From: Bryobacteraceae bacterium
Lineage (GTDB): Bacteria > Acidobacteriota > Terriglobia > Bryobacterales > Bryobacteraceae
Length of the DNA: 12,525 bases
Reading direction: 5' to 3'
NCBI GenBank assembly: GCA_030044325.1
Contig: JASHWA010000116.1
Span: forward strand, 1 to 12,525
A model generated the notes under the pieces. The model was not told the DNA's origin. It worked only from the letters and a program-made list of their open reading frames with translations, and did no database searches. The position numbers were made by a program, and so were the translations under genes. Shown here one piece after another: positions 6,373 through 12,525 of this stretch; position 1 is the first letter of the stretch; every line of letters begins with the position of its first letter.

Positions 6373-8393
6373 GATTCCTGATTTTATTCACCTGCCTGCT
6401 TCCGGCTAGCGCGCAAGACACCGCTCAGAATGTGTCGCAAAATCCGCCCGCCGCGCCGGCGCAAGCGAGCCCGTCGTCCTCTCAAACCAGCCAGCCCGCC
6501 GCGCAATCCCCGGTCCCTTCGGGCGAGCCGTGGATCAACGGCTACATCGATCTCGGCTATCGCTGGCTAGCCGGACCCGCGGGCAGCCTCGATACCTATC
6601 GCAGCATCGTCAATCTGGGCTCCGGGCCGAAGCTTCTGGGCGCGGATTTCACGCTGATCGACCCCAAGCACAGGCTGTTCGACAAGATTCGCGTACACGC
6701 GACGCAATGGGGCGACGAGCCATACCAAACGGTCGATATCAGCGCATCGAAAGCGAAATATTACCAACTGAACATCGATTATCGCGATTTCGCGTATTTC
6801 AACGATCTGCCGTCCTATGCCGATCCGCTTCTGGGCCGCGGAATCGAGCTCGATGAGCAGGCCTTCGATACCCGCCGCCGGCTGGCCAGCGCCGAGTTGG
6901 ACTGGATGCCTGAAAGCTGGATCACGCCGTACATCTCTTTCAGCCGCGATTCGGAGTCGGGCACCGGGACCACGGTTTTCGTTTCCGACGTGAATCAATT
7001 TCCGGTTCCCGACACGCAGGCCGATTTTACCAACCTGTATCGCGGGGGCGTGCATCTGAAGTTCAAGCGCATCCACGCCACGCTCGAAGAGGGCGCGACC
7101 AGCTTTCGCAGCTCCCAGAACATCTATCAGAGCCAGTCTATGCCGTTAAATTACGGCGATACGCTCACGCCGTTTTTCGGCGAGTACACGGACTTGAGCA
7201 GTATCATCGCCGGCTACGGGATCACGGGGAGCAGCAATTACACCAAAGCTCTGTTCACTGCCAACGCGACCTCCTGGCTCGATCTGTACGGGCAATTCTT
7301 GTACAGCGAGCCTTCGACCACGGTCCACTACACGCAAAATGACACCGGCAATCTGCTGCTTGAAAGCCAGATTCTGTTCTACACCAGCCAGGAATTCCTG
7401 TTGAACGCGGCGGCCAAGCTCCCGCAGACTACGGGAAGCTTCGGAGCGGAGATCCGGCCGATGAAGCGCGTGCGCATCACCGAAAGCTGGCTGACCGATC
7501 GCATGCATAACGCGACGAACGCCTCTTCAAACAACCTGCTGAATACTACGCCTTCGACGCAGATGGCCGCGGAGCTGAGCGCCTCGCTCGCCAACAATTA
7601 CAACCAGAACGAAGTCGATCTTTTTTACGACGTTAACAACAAATTGATGTTCCGGGGCGGATACCGGTACGTATGGGGCGACGCCGAGGACGCGATTCTG
7701 CCGGCGGAGGGCTTAGCCAGCTCGGATATGGGGACGCTGCGCAGAAATGTCGGGCTGGGAGGGTTCCGCTACCGGCCGATTCAGCGGGTGACCATCAGCG
7801 GCGAAAGCGAGGTCGGGGAGAGCAGCGGCGATTATTTCCGCACCAGCCTGTACAATTATCAGAAGGTTCGAGGCCAGGTGCGCTACCAGGCGACCAAGTC
7901 GCTGAGCGTAGCCGTTGACGCGATGGTGCTCGATAATTACAACCCGACGCCCGGCGTCAACTACAGCTTCACGTCCCGGCAGGAATCGGCGTCGCTGTTC
8001 TGGGCGCCCCAGGACGGGAAATATTTCGACTTCGAAGGATCTTACACGCGTTCGGCGATTCGCTCCGATATCGGATATCTTGTGCCGGCAACTTTGGGGG
8101 CGGCAACATCACTGTATATCGACAACGCGCACATCGGGACCGGAATGATGAATTTCAAGCTCCCGCATTCGGCATCCTTTACGCCGAAACTGTCGGCGGG
8201 CGGATCGTTTTTCATTTCGAGCGGCAGCCGTCCGACCAGCTACTATCAGCCGCTCGCGATTGTGTGGCTTCCGCTCGGAAAGCACGTTAGCTGGTTCAGC
8301 CAGTGGACGTATTACGGATACGGCGAAGCCTTTTATTTATATGAAGGCTTCCGCGCGCACCTGGTGACCACCGGATTGAGGTTTACGCGATGA
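6369..8393 (+). CDS. MtrB/PioB-family outer-membrane beta-barrel of the porin-cytochrome conduit
   Basis: Encodes 674 residues. A short signal peptide (MRFLILFTCLLPASA) is followed by a Pro/Ala/Gln/Ser linker to about residue 55. The rest is a succession of alternating hydrophobic/polar strands rich in Tyr, Trp, Phe and Gly (for example WINGYIDLGYRW, KYYQLNIDYRDFAYF, LMFRGGYRYVWG, VSWFSQWTYYGYGEAFYLY), ending in a strand GLRFTR. Length and position directly after a decaheme cytochrome fit the MtrB/PioB family, whose barrel encases MtrA. The N-terminal CXXC seen in Shewanella MtrB is absent; the mature protein appears to have no cysteine at all. It overlaps its neighbours by ATGA on both sides, so the three genes are co-translated. 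The fold call is firm; the exact subfamily is inferred from context. Confidence 0.9.
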   Translation: MRFLILFTCLLPASAQDTAQNVSQNPPAAPAQASPSSSQTSQPAAQSPVPSGEPWINGYIDLGYRWLAGPAGSLDTYRSIVNLGSGPKLLGADFTLIDPKHRLFDKIRVHATQWGDEPYQTVDISASKAKYYQLNIDYRDFAYFNDLPSYADPLLGRGIELDEQAFDTRRRLASAELDWMPESWITPYISFSRDSESGTGTTVFVSDVNQFPVPDTQADFTNLYRGGVHLKFKRIHATLEEGATSFRSSQNIYQSQSMPLNYGDTLTPFFGEYTDLSSIIAGYGITGSSNYTKALFTANATSWLDLYGQFLYSEPSTTVHYTQNDTGNLLLESQILFYTSQEFLLNAAAKLPQTTGSFGAEIRPMKRVRITESWLTDRMHNATNASSNNLLNTTPSTQMAAELSASLANNYNQNEVDLFYDVNNKLMFRGGYRYVWGDAEDAILPAEGLASSDMGTLRRNVGLGGFRYRPIQRVTISGESEVGESSGDYFRTSLYNYQKVRGQVRYQATKSLSVAVDAMVLDNYNPTPGVNYSFTSRQESASLFWAPQDGKYFDFEGSYTRSAIRSDIGYLVPATLGAATSLYIDNAHIGTGMMNFKLPHSASFTPKLSAGGSFFISSGSRPTSYYQPLAIVWLPLGKHVSWFSQWTYYGYGEAFYLYEGFRAHLVTTGLRFTR

Positions 8394-9508
8394 AACGATG
8401 GCTGATCTTTCTTCTGGCCGGCGCGGGTTTAGAGGGCGCGGGTTTCTCGGCGGATTCCGCGCGCGGGGCGCGGTTGTTCGAGAGCCTCGACTGTATCCAT
8501 TGCCATTCTTTCAACGGCCGCGGCGGAAGCCTCGCGCCCGATCTCGGCAAGATCGCCGATCGCGATTTCACCCCCGCATCGCTCACCGCGACGCTGTGGA
8601 ATCACGCGCCGAAAATGTGGTCGGCGATGCGGGATTACCAGGTGACCGCGGGCAATCTCGATGAGCAGGGCGCGGCCGATCTGCTCGCGTATTTCTACGC
8701 GGCGCGATTTTTCGAGCGTCCCGGCGACGCCGGCCGCGGGATCCGCCTGTTTTCCGAAAAACACTGCGCCGATTGCCACGGCATCCGCACCGCGCGGCTT
8801 CCGGAAGCCAAACCGGTCGCCCAGTGGAACGCCATGTATCACCCGCTCGAACTGGTGGACGCCATGTGGAACCACGCGGCCAGCATGCGCGAGCAATTTG
8901 CCAAGCGACATTGGAAATGGCCGGAGCTTCAGCCGCAGGAGCTTGCCGATATTCTGGTGTATCTGCGCAGTCTCGCGCTGCTTCCGCCTGCGGCTCCCGG
9001 CGCCGAAGGACTCTTGCGCATCAGCTCGGGCGCCGGCGGAGCGCAGCTTTTTGAAACCAAGGGCTGCTCCGGATGCCATCACACCGCGCTCGATCTCGCG
9101 CCGCGCCTGCGCCACATGACGCTGACCGACATCGCCGCGGCCCTGTGGAATCACGAACCGAAAATGCCGGCGCCGCCGCCGCAGATGACCGTCGATGACA
9201 TGCGGGAGCTGATCAGCTATCTGTGGGCGCAGCAGTTTTTCGAGGACGCGGGCAGCGCCGCGGCGGGACGGAAAGTATTCGAGTCGAAAGGCTGCACCAC
9301 CTGCCATGCGGCCGGATCGGACGGTGCGCCCAAACTTCCTTCCCCATCGATCGCGATCAGCGGTCCCGGAATGATCTCGGCGCTGTGGCATCACGGCCCG
9401 CGGATGCTCGATCAGATGAAGGCGAAAAACATCCGCTGGCCGGAATTCACGGCCGCGCAAATGTCGAATTTAATCGCGTACCTGAAGTCGGGAGGGTCCG
9501 CACAATGA
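8390..9508 (+). CDS. Secreted cytochrome with four tandem monoheme cytochrome c modules
   Basis: Encodes 372 residues with a signal peptide (about 1-24, MKRWLIFLLAGAGLEGAGFSADSA). Four class-I-like modules each carry one heme site: CIHCH (35-39), CADCH (126-130), CSGCH (226-230) and CTTCH (302-306). The modules repeat the frame G..LFE...C..CH, then LWNHAPKM / MWNHAASM / LWNHEPKM / LWHHGPRM, where the Met is the likely distal ligand, then a helix such as DLLAYFYAARFFE, DILVYLRSL, ELISYLWAQQFFE or NLIAYLKSG. Module 3 is preceded by a long linker. No lipobox or membrane anchor is seen, so it is predicted periplasmic or released. Overlap with the barrel gene by ATGA ties it to the conduit. It could deliver or collect electrons at the conduit; a catalytic role is possible but unsupported. 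Confidence 0.9.
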   Translation: MKRWLIFLLAGAGLEGAGFSADSARGARLFESLDCIHCHSFNGRGGSLAPDLGKIADRDFTPASLTATLWNHAPKMWSAMRDYQVTAGNLDEQGAADLLAYFYAARFFERPGDAGRGIRLFSEKHCADCHGIRTARLPEAKPVAQWNAMYHPLELVDAMWNHAASMREQFAKRHWKWPELQPQELADILVYLRSLALLPPAAPGAEGLLRISSGAGGAQLFETKGCSGCHHTALDLAPRLRHMTLTDIAAALWNHEPKMPAPPPQMTVDDMRELISYLWAQQFFEDAGSAAAGRKVFESKGCTTCHAAGSDGAPKLPSPSIAISGPGMISALWHHGPRMLDQMKAKNIRWPEFTAAQMSNLIAYLKSGGSAQ

Positions 9509-9585
9509 GCACCGAAAAAGCGCCTCCCTCTATAGTTTTTTTCTGTCAACTCAGTTTAATTCTAACCTTATAAAGGAGCATTTTT
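9509..9585 (+). promoter_or_regulatory. Leader of the small cytochrome c gene with strong ribosome binding site
   Basis: A/T-rich compared with its surroundings, with a T-run at 9536-9542 that may end or pause transcripts from the conduit operon. AAGGAG at 9573-9578 lies seven bases before the ATG at 9586, the best ribosome binding site in the cytochrome region. A 22-codon frame beginning at 9505, overlapping the previous stop as ATGA, spans the gap and stops at 9573 inside the ribosome binding site; it could be a coupling or leader peptide but has no family support. No confident -35/-10 pair. Confidence 0.4.
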
Positions 9586-9867
9586 ATGAAATTGTTCGTG
9601 AGTACGATGATCCTTGGCTTGGTCGGCACGACCGCGATGTTCGCCGGTGACGCAGCGGCCGGCAAAGCCATCTATGATGCCAAGTGCAAGATGTGTCATG
9701 GCGCCGACGGTTCGGGCAAGGTCATGAAGCTGAAGGACATCAGGGAGGATTCCGACGCTGATCTGAAGAAGTCGGTGGCGGAAGGCTGGGGCAAAATGAA
9801 GGCTGTCTCCACGGTCAATGCAGCGCAGACCGAGGATGTGATCGCCTACATCCGGACCTTGAAGTAA
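9586..9867 (+). CDS. Small periplasmic monoheme cytochrome c (c6/c553-like)
   Basis: Encodes 93 residues. The signal peptide MKLFVSTMILGLVGTTAMFA is followed by a single class I cytochrome c domain of about 73 residues: GDAAAGKAIYDAKCKMCHGADG with the heme site CKMCH (Cys34), a middle segment GSGKVMKLKDI, a Met in GWGKMKAV as likely axial ligand, and a C-terminal helix TEDVIAYIRTLK. This size and pattern are typical of soluble electron shuttles of the c553/c6 kind. It has its own strong ribosome binding site and sits between the conduit operon and the cytochrome b/11-heme pair. That position suggests a mobile carrier between the inner-membrane complex and the decaheme conduit (inference). It might also be the electron partner of another oxidoreductase. 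Confidence 0.92.
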   Translation: MKLFVSTMILGLVGTTAMFAGDAAAGKAIYDAKCKMCHGADGSGKVMKLKDIREDSDADLKKSVAEGWGKMKAVSTVNAAQTEDVIAYIRTLK

Positions 9868-9946
9868 ACACTTAGCCGGGCGGTCCGGCCGGAAGTGCAA
9901 GGCGGCCGGCCGCACGGTGTTGGTCTTCGAAAATCTCGACCGAACG

Positions 9947-9970
9947 CGCGCCGGAGTCGCTTCCGGCGCG
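9947..9970. repeat. Strong hairpin between the small cytochrome and the 11-heme gene
   Basis: CGCGCCGGA and TCCGGCGCG form a perfect 9-bp stem with a six-base loop (GTCGCT). A second GC palindrome (GCGGCCGGCCGC, 9902-9913) lies upstream in the same 224-bp gap. No good T-run follows, so an intrinsic terminator is not certain; mRNA processing or attenuation between the two cytochrome units is an alternative. No gene is seen in 9868-10091. Confidence 0.4.
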
Positions 9971-10091
9971 AAGGGGATTCTTTCACCCACTTTTTCGAGG
10001 ACCTGGGAAACACGCCCGCGTGCGGCTGCTCAACACGTCTTATCTGGCGCGCGGCCGTTTCGGGACGTCGATTCCGGAACAGGAGCAACTT

Positions 10092-11237
10092 ATGAAGGAG
10101 ATTCTTTTTCGCTCTTCCATCGTTTTCGCCGCGCTGGCCCTCTTCGAGCTGGCCGCGCCCGCGCTTCACGCGGCGCCCGCTCCCAATTGCCTCGAATGCC
10201 ACTCCGACAAGGGTGGCCCGCAGTTTAAAGGGAGCATTCACGGGAGCATGGCCTGCACCGACTGCCACACCGACATCAAAGCATTCCCCCATCCCGACCA
10301 GGTCGCCAAGGTGAATTGCAGCACCTGCCATGCGGCTGCCGTCTCGAAACTCAACCAGAGCGTGCACGCCCATTCGAGCGCACAGCCCTGCCTTTCCTGT
10401 CACGGCGACGCGCACGAGATTCTCCCGGCGACCGATCCCAAATCCGCGGTTTATGCGTTAAATATTCCACGCACCTGCGGAAATTGCCACGGCGACAAGA
10501 AATTCGCCGCGCAGCACAACATCACCGAAGTTTATTCGCAATACATGGACTCGATCCACGGATTCGCGCTTTCGAGAGACGGACTGCTGGTCGCGGCGAC
10601 CTGCGCGGCCTGCCACGGCTCGCACGAAATCCGCAAGCACACCGACCCGGCCAGCAGAGTTTATCGCGGCAACGTCGCCGATACCTGTGGATCGTGCCAC
10701 AGCGGGATCGAAGCGGTCTATCAGAAGGGAATTCACGGCCAGCTGGTCAAAGCCGGCGACACCTCCGCTCCGGTCTGCTCGGATTGCCACACCGCGCACC
10801 AGATCTCGAACGTCCAATCGACTGCCTGGCAGGTGAAAACCACGGCGACCTGCGGAGGCTGCCACACCGAGGAGATGGCCACGTATCGCGACACGTTCCA
10901 CTCCCAGGTTTCCGCGCTCGGATATCAGCAGGTAGCGCGCTGCTGGGATTGCCACGGGGAACACGACATTCTTCCGGCATCCGATCCCAATTCGAAGATC
11001 TCCGACGCCAACCTGGTGGCCACCTGCGGCAGGTGCCACGCGGGCGCCAATGCGAGCTTTGTCACCTACCAGCCGCACGCCGATCCGCACGACGGCAGGC
11101 GCTTTCCGCTGCTGCACGCCTCGGCGATTTTCATGAACCTGCTGCTCGCCGGCGTGATTGGATTCTTTTTGCTGCATGCCCTGCTGTGGCTGCTGCGCTC
11201 GCGCGGGGAAGCCGGACACGAAAGGAGAACATTATGA
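10092..11237 (+). CDS. Membrane-anchored 11-heme c-type cytochrome, partner of cytochrome b
   Basis: Encodes 381 residues from the ATG at 10092, six bases after AGGAG; an upstream in-frame ATG at 10020 would bury the signal peptide. Signal peptide about 1-27 (ending ALHA). Eleven CXXCH sites follow: CLECH (Cys33), CTDCH, CSTCH, CLSCH, CGNCH, CAACH, CGSCH, CSDCH, CGGCH, CWDCH and CGRCH. A diheme unit occurs three times: CLSCHGDAHEI...TDPKS...TCGNCH, CAACHGSHEI...TDPAS...TCGSCH and CWDCHGEHDI...SDPNS...TCGRCH. A C-terminal transmembrane helix (about 345-370, FMNLLLAGVIGFFLLHALLWLL) and a basic tail place the hemes in the periplasm. It overlaps the cytochrome b gene by ATGA. Together they resemble split versions of Geobacter Cbc-type quinol dehydrogenases (CbcL, CbcBA), which release electrons to periplasmic cytochromes. 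Exact family assignment needs alignment. Confidence 0.9.
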   Translation: MKEILFRSSIVFAALALFELAAPALHAAPAPNCLECHSDKGGPQFKGSIHGSMACTDCHTDIKAFPHPDQVAKVNCSTCHAAAVSKLNQSVHAHSSAQPCLSCHGDAHEILPATDPKSAVYALNIPRTCGNCHGDKKFAAQHNITEVYSQYMDSIHGFALSRDGLLVAATCAACHGSHEIRKHTDPASRVYRGNVADTCGSCHSGIEAVYQKGIHGQLVKAGDTSAPVCSDCHTAHQISNVQSTAWQVKTTATCGGCHTEEMATYRDTFHSQVSALGYQQVARCWDCHGEHDILPASDPNSKISDANLVATCGRCHAGANASFVTYQPHADPHDGRRFPLLHASAIFMNLLLAGVIGFFLLHALLWLLRSRGEAGHERRTL

Positions 11238-12082
11238 CCACCCCCACGGCTACGCAAACCCCCGAGGTTCGCTACTATCATCGGTTCACGCTGGGCCAGC
11301 GCTATCTGCATGGGATCATCATCATTACGTTCCTGGGCCTGGCGCTCACGGGGTTGCCGCTGCGCTTCAGCGGGGCGGCATGGTCCGTCGCGCTGGCGCG
11401 CGCGGTGGGAGGATTCGGCGCGATCATTTTCTTCCACAAGCTGAACGCCCTGATCATGACCGTCGCCTTCGCCGCGCACGTGATCAACATCCTGTATCGC
11501 GCGATTGTGCGCAAACAATGGGGCCTGCTGTGGGGTCCCGATTCACTGGTGCCGAGCCTGAAGGATTTCAAAGACCTGTTCGCGCACCTGCGCTGGTTCC
11601 TGTGGCTCGGAAAGAAGCCTCAGTTCGAGCGCTACGCTTACTGGGACCGCGTCGACTATTGGGCGGTGTTCTGGGGCATGGGAATCATCGGATTTTCAGG
11701 ATACGCGATGTGGTTCGCTCCGTTCTTCGCGCGGTTTATGCCCGGATCCTGGCTGAATATCGCGCTCCTGATCCACGGCGAAGAAGCGCTGCTCGCGGTC
11801 AGCTTCATCTTCACCATTCATTACTTCAACACGCATCTCCGGCCGCAGAATTTCCCCATGGATCTGACCATTTTCACCGGCCGGCAGACCGAACAGGAGT
11901 GGATCGAGAAGCATCCCGAGGAGTACGCGCGGCTGAAGTCGGAAGGCAAGCTCGAAGAATTGCGCGCCAAGCAGCCGGAACGATGGCTCAACAACTTCGG
12001 CCGGGTGGTGGGAACCATCGCGTTCCTGCTCGGGTTCGCGATGCTGTATCTGACGGTGGTGTCGTTTATCAAGGAGTTTTGA
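11234..12082 (+). CDS. Membrane cytochrome b (FdnI/PhsC/CbcB-like), quinone-reactive subunit
   Basis: Encodes 282 residues; ATG at 11234 within the upstream TGA (ATGA), with AAAGGAG just before. Five transmembrane helices are visible: about 26-44 (LHGIIIITFLGLALTGLPL), 62-86 (around IIFFHKLNALIMTVAFAAH), 142-162 (around VFWGMGIIGFSGYAMWF), 174-198 (around LLIHGEEALLAVSFIFTIH) and 255-278. Histidines suited to two b hemes lie in helices 1, 2 and 4 (His26, His68, His82, His181, His196; also His16 and His201), the pattern of the formate-dehydrogenase/thiosulfate-reductase cytochrome b group. A charged loop (EKHPEEYARLKSEGKLEELR) precedes the last helix. It should oxidise or reduce menaquinone/quinone in the inner membrane and exchange electrons with the coupled 11-heme cytochrome. 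No molybdopterin or iron-sulfur subunit is adjacent, which argues against a dehydrogenase anchor. Confidence 0.9.
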   Translation: MTTPTATQTPEVRYYHRFTLGQRYLHGIIIITFLGLALTGLPLRFSGAAWSVALARAVGGFGAIIFFHKLNALIMTVAFAAHVINILYRAIVRKQWGLLWGPDSLVPSLKDFKDLFAHLRWFLWLGKKPQFERYAYWDRVDYWAVFWGMGIIGFSGYAMWFAPFFARFMPGSWLNIALLIHGEEALLAVSFIFTIHYFNTHLRPQNFPMDLTIFTGRQTEQEWIEKHPEEYARLKSEGKLEELRAKQPERWLNNFGRVVGTIAFLLGFAMLYLTVVSFIKEF

Positions 12083-12098
12083 TGGGGAACCGGGAACG

Positions 12099-12137
12099 GG
12101 GGACTGTATCGGCGCGCCAGCCGCAATACCAGTCCCC
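12099..12137. terminator. Inverted repeat between the convergent cytochrome b and rhodanese genes
   Basis: GGGGACTGTAT (12099-12109) pairs with ATACCAGTCCCC (12126-12137) with one bulged base, enclosing a 16-base loop. It lies in the 67-bp gap between two convergent genes, where a bidirectional terminator is expected. The plus-strand T-run (12152-12156) is 14 bases further on, inside the end of the rhodanese gene. The flanks are made of short GGGAAC/GGGTAT-like units (12084-12103 and 12137-12150), suggesting a simple-repeat origin. Confidence 0.45.
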
Positions 12138-12149
12138 AATACCCGATAC

Positions 12150-12524
12150 CTATTTTTCCACCGGCAATCCCGCGGCGTTCCACGCCCGCCAGCCGCCGTC
12201 GAGCGAAATGGGATTGTTGTAGCCCATTTTTTGAAGCGCGTCGGCGACCAGAGCGGAGCGGAATCCGCCGCCGCAGTACAGGACCATGGTCGTCGATTTG
12301 TCGGGGATTTTCGATTCGATATCCCGCTCGATGATGCCTTTGCCCAGGTGAATCGCGCCCGCAGCGTGGCCGGCGGCCCATTCGTTGTCTTCGCGAACAT
12401 CGATTAAAACGTGGCCGTCTCTGGGCATCTTCTGATACGCGTCGATATTGATTTCCTTCACGCGGGATTTCGCGTCGTCCACCAGCACGAGAAATGCCGG
12501 ATTGTGGTGCTTGTGCGGGGTCAT
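12150..12524 (-). CDS. Single-domain rhodanese-like protein
   Basis: Encodes 124 residues from an ATG at the right window edge (12524); a longer upstream start beyond the edge cannot be excluded. The rhodanese fold is clear: an N-terminal INIDAYQKM, then LIDVREDNEWAAGHAAGAIHLGKG, and the active-site loop YCGGGFRSA with catalytic Cys84 and Arg89 (C-x4-R), ending LDGGWRAWNAAGLPVEK. The intact loop suggests a working sulfurtransferase or persulfide carrier in the cytoplasm, as no signal peptide is present. The N-terminus (MTPHKHHNP) is His-rich. It points toward the cytochrome operon and does not share its transcript, so a functional link with electron transport is not implied by position. Confidence 0.92.
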   Translation of the reverse strand: MTPHKHHNPAFLVLVDDAKSRVKEINIDAYQKMPRDGHVLIDVREDNEWAAGHAAGAIHLGKGIIERDIESKIPDKSTTMVLYCGGGFRSALVADALQKMGYNNPISLDGGWRAWNAAGLPVEK

Positions 12525-12525
12525 T

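Noticed and set aside
10020..10091. Earlier start for the 11-heme cytochrome
   Set aside because: Would place 24 residues before a well-formed signal peptide; the ATG at 10092 has AGGAG six bases upstream.
10316..11233. Upstream extension of the cytochrome b to an ATG at 10316
   Set aside because: The extra codons are an out-of-frame reading of the 11-heme gene; the ATG at 11234 has AAAGGAG just before it and starts the family-like sequence.
1..12525. CRISPR array, insertion sequence or integrase attachment site
   Set aside because: No regularly spaced repeats, transposase/integrase motifs or long terminal inverted repeats were seen.

Overview
The window is GC-rich, densely packed bacterial chromosome. 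Codon use, the gene set and the MtrA/MtrB-type pair together with multi-domain cytochromes suggest an uncultured Acidobacteriota-like organism. That placement is an inference from gene content, not a phylogenetic result.

Layout. (1) 1-1801, minus strand: the 5' part of hypD (cut by the window edge), hypC, a stand-alone cyclic-nucleotide-binding-domain protein and a small two-helix membrane protein. HypC and HypD build the Fe(CN)2CO unit of [NiFe]-hydrogenases, so a hydrogenase locus probably continues to the left. A good sigma-54-type -24/-12 element lies just upstream of hypC. (2) 1900-5024, plus strand: an OsmC-fold protein that lacks both peroxidatic cysteines, translationally coupled to an 889-residue NDP-forming acyl-CoA synthetase/GNAT acetyltransferase fusion of the Pat type. 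(3) 5025-5427: non-coding, with a strong inverted repeat that probably terminates transcription. (4) 5428-9508, plus strand: three genes overlapping by ATGA. They encode a decaheme MtrA/DmsE-type periplasmic cytochrome, an MtrB/PioB-type outer-membrane barrel, and a protein made of four monoheme cytochrome c modules. (5) 9586-9867: a small monoheme cytochrome c with its own strong ribosome binding site. (6) 10092-12082: an 11-heme, C-terminally membrane-anchored cytochrome c overlapping a five-helix cytochrome b. (7) 12150-12524, minus strand: a single-domain rhodanese, convergent with the cytochrome b gene.

How the genes could work together (inference). The cytochrome b/11-heme pair looks like an inner-membrane quinol (or menaquinol) dehydrogenase that passes electrons to the periplasm. 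The small monoheme cytochrome and the four-module cytochrome could carry them onward. The decaheme/barrel pair would form a porin-cytochrome conduit through the outer membrane. In all, 26 CXXCH heme motifs are encoded between 5428 and 11237. With hydrogenase maturation genes next door, H2 is one plausible electron donor. The flow could also run inward, as in Fe(II) oxidation. No outer-surface multiheme cytochrome (MtrC/OmcA type) is visible in the window, and the four-module cytochrome sits in the operon slot where one might be expected. This is the most interesting part of the window.
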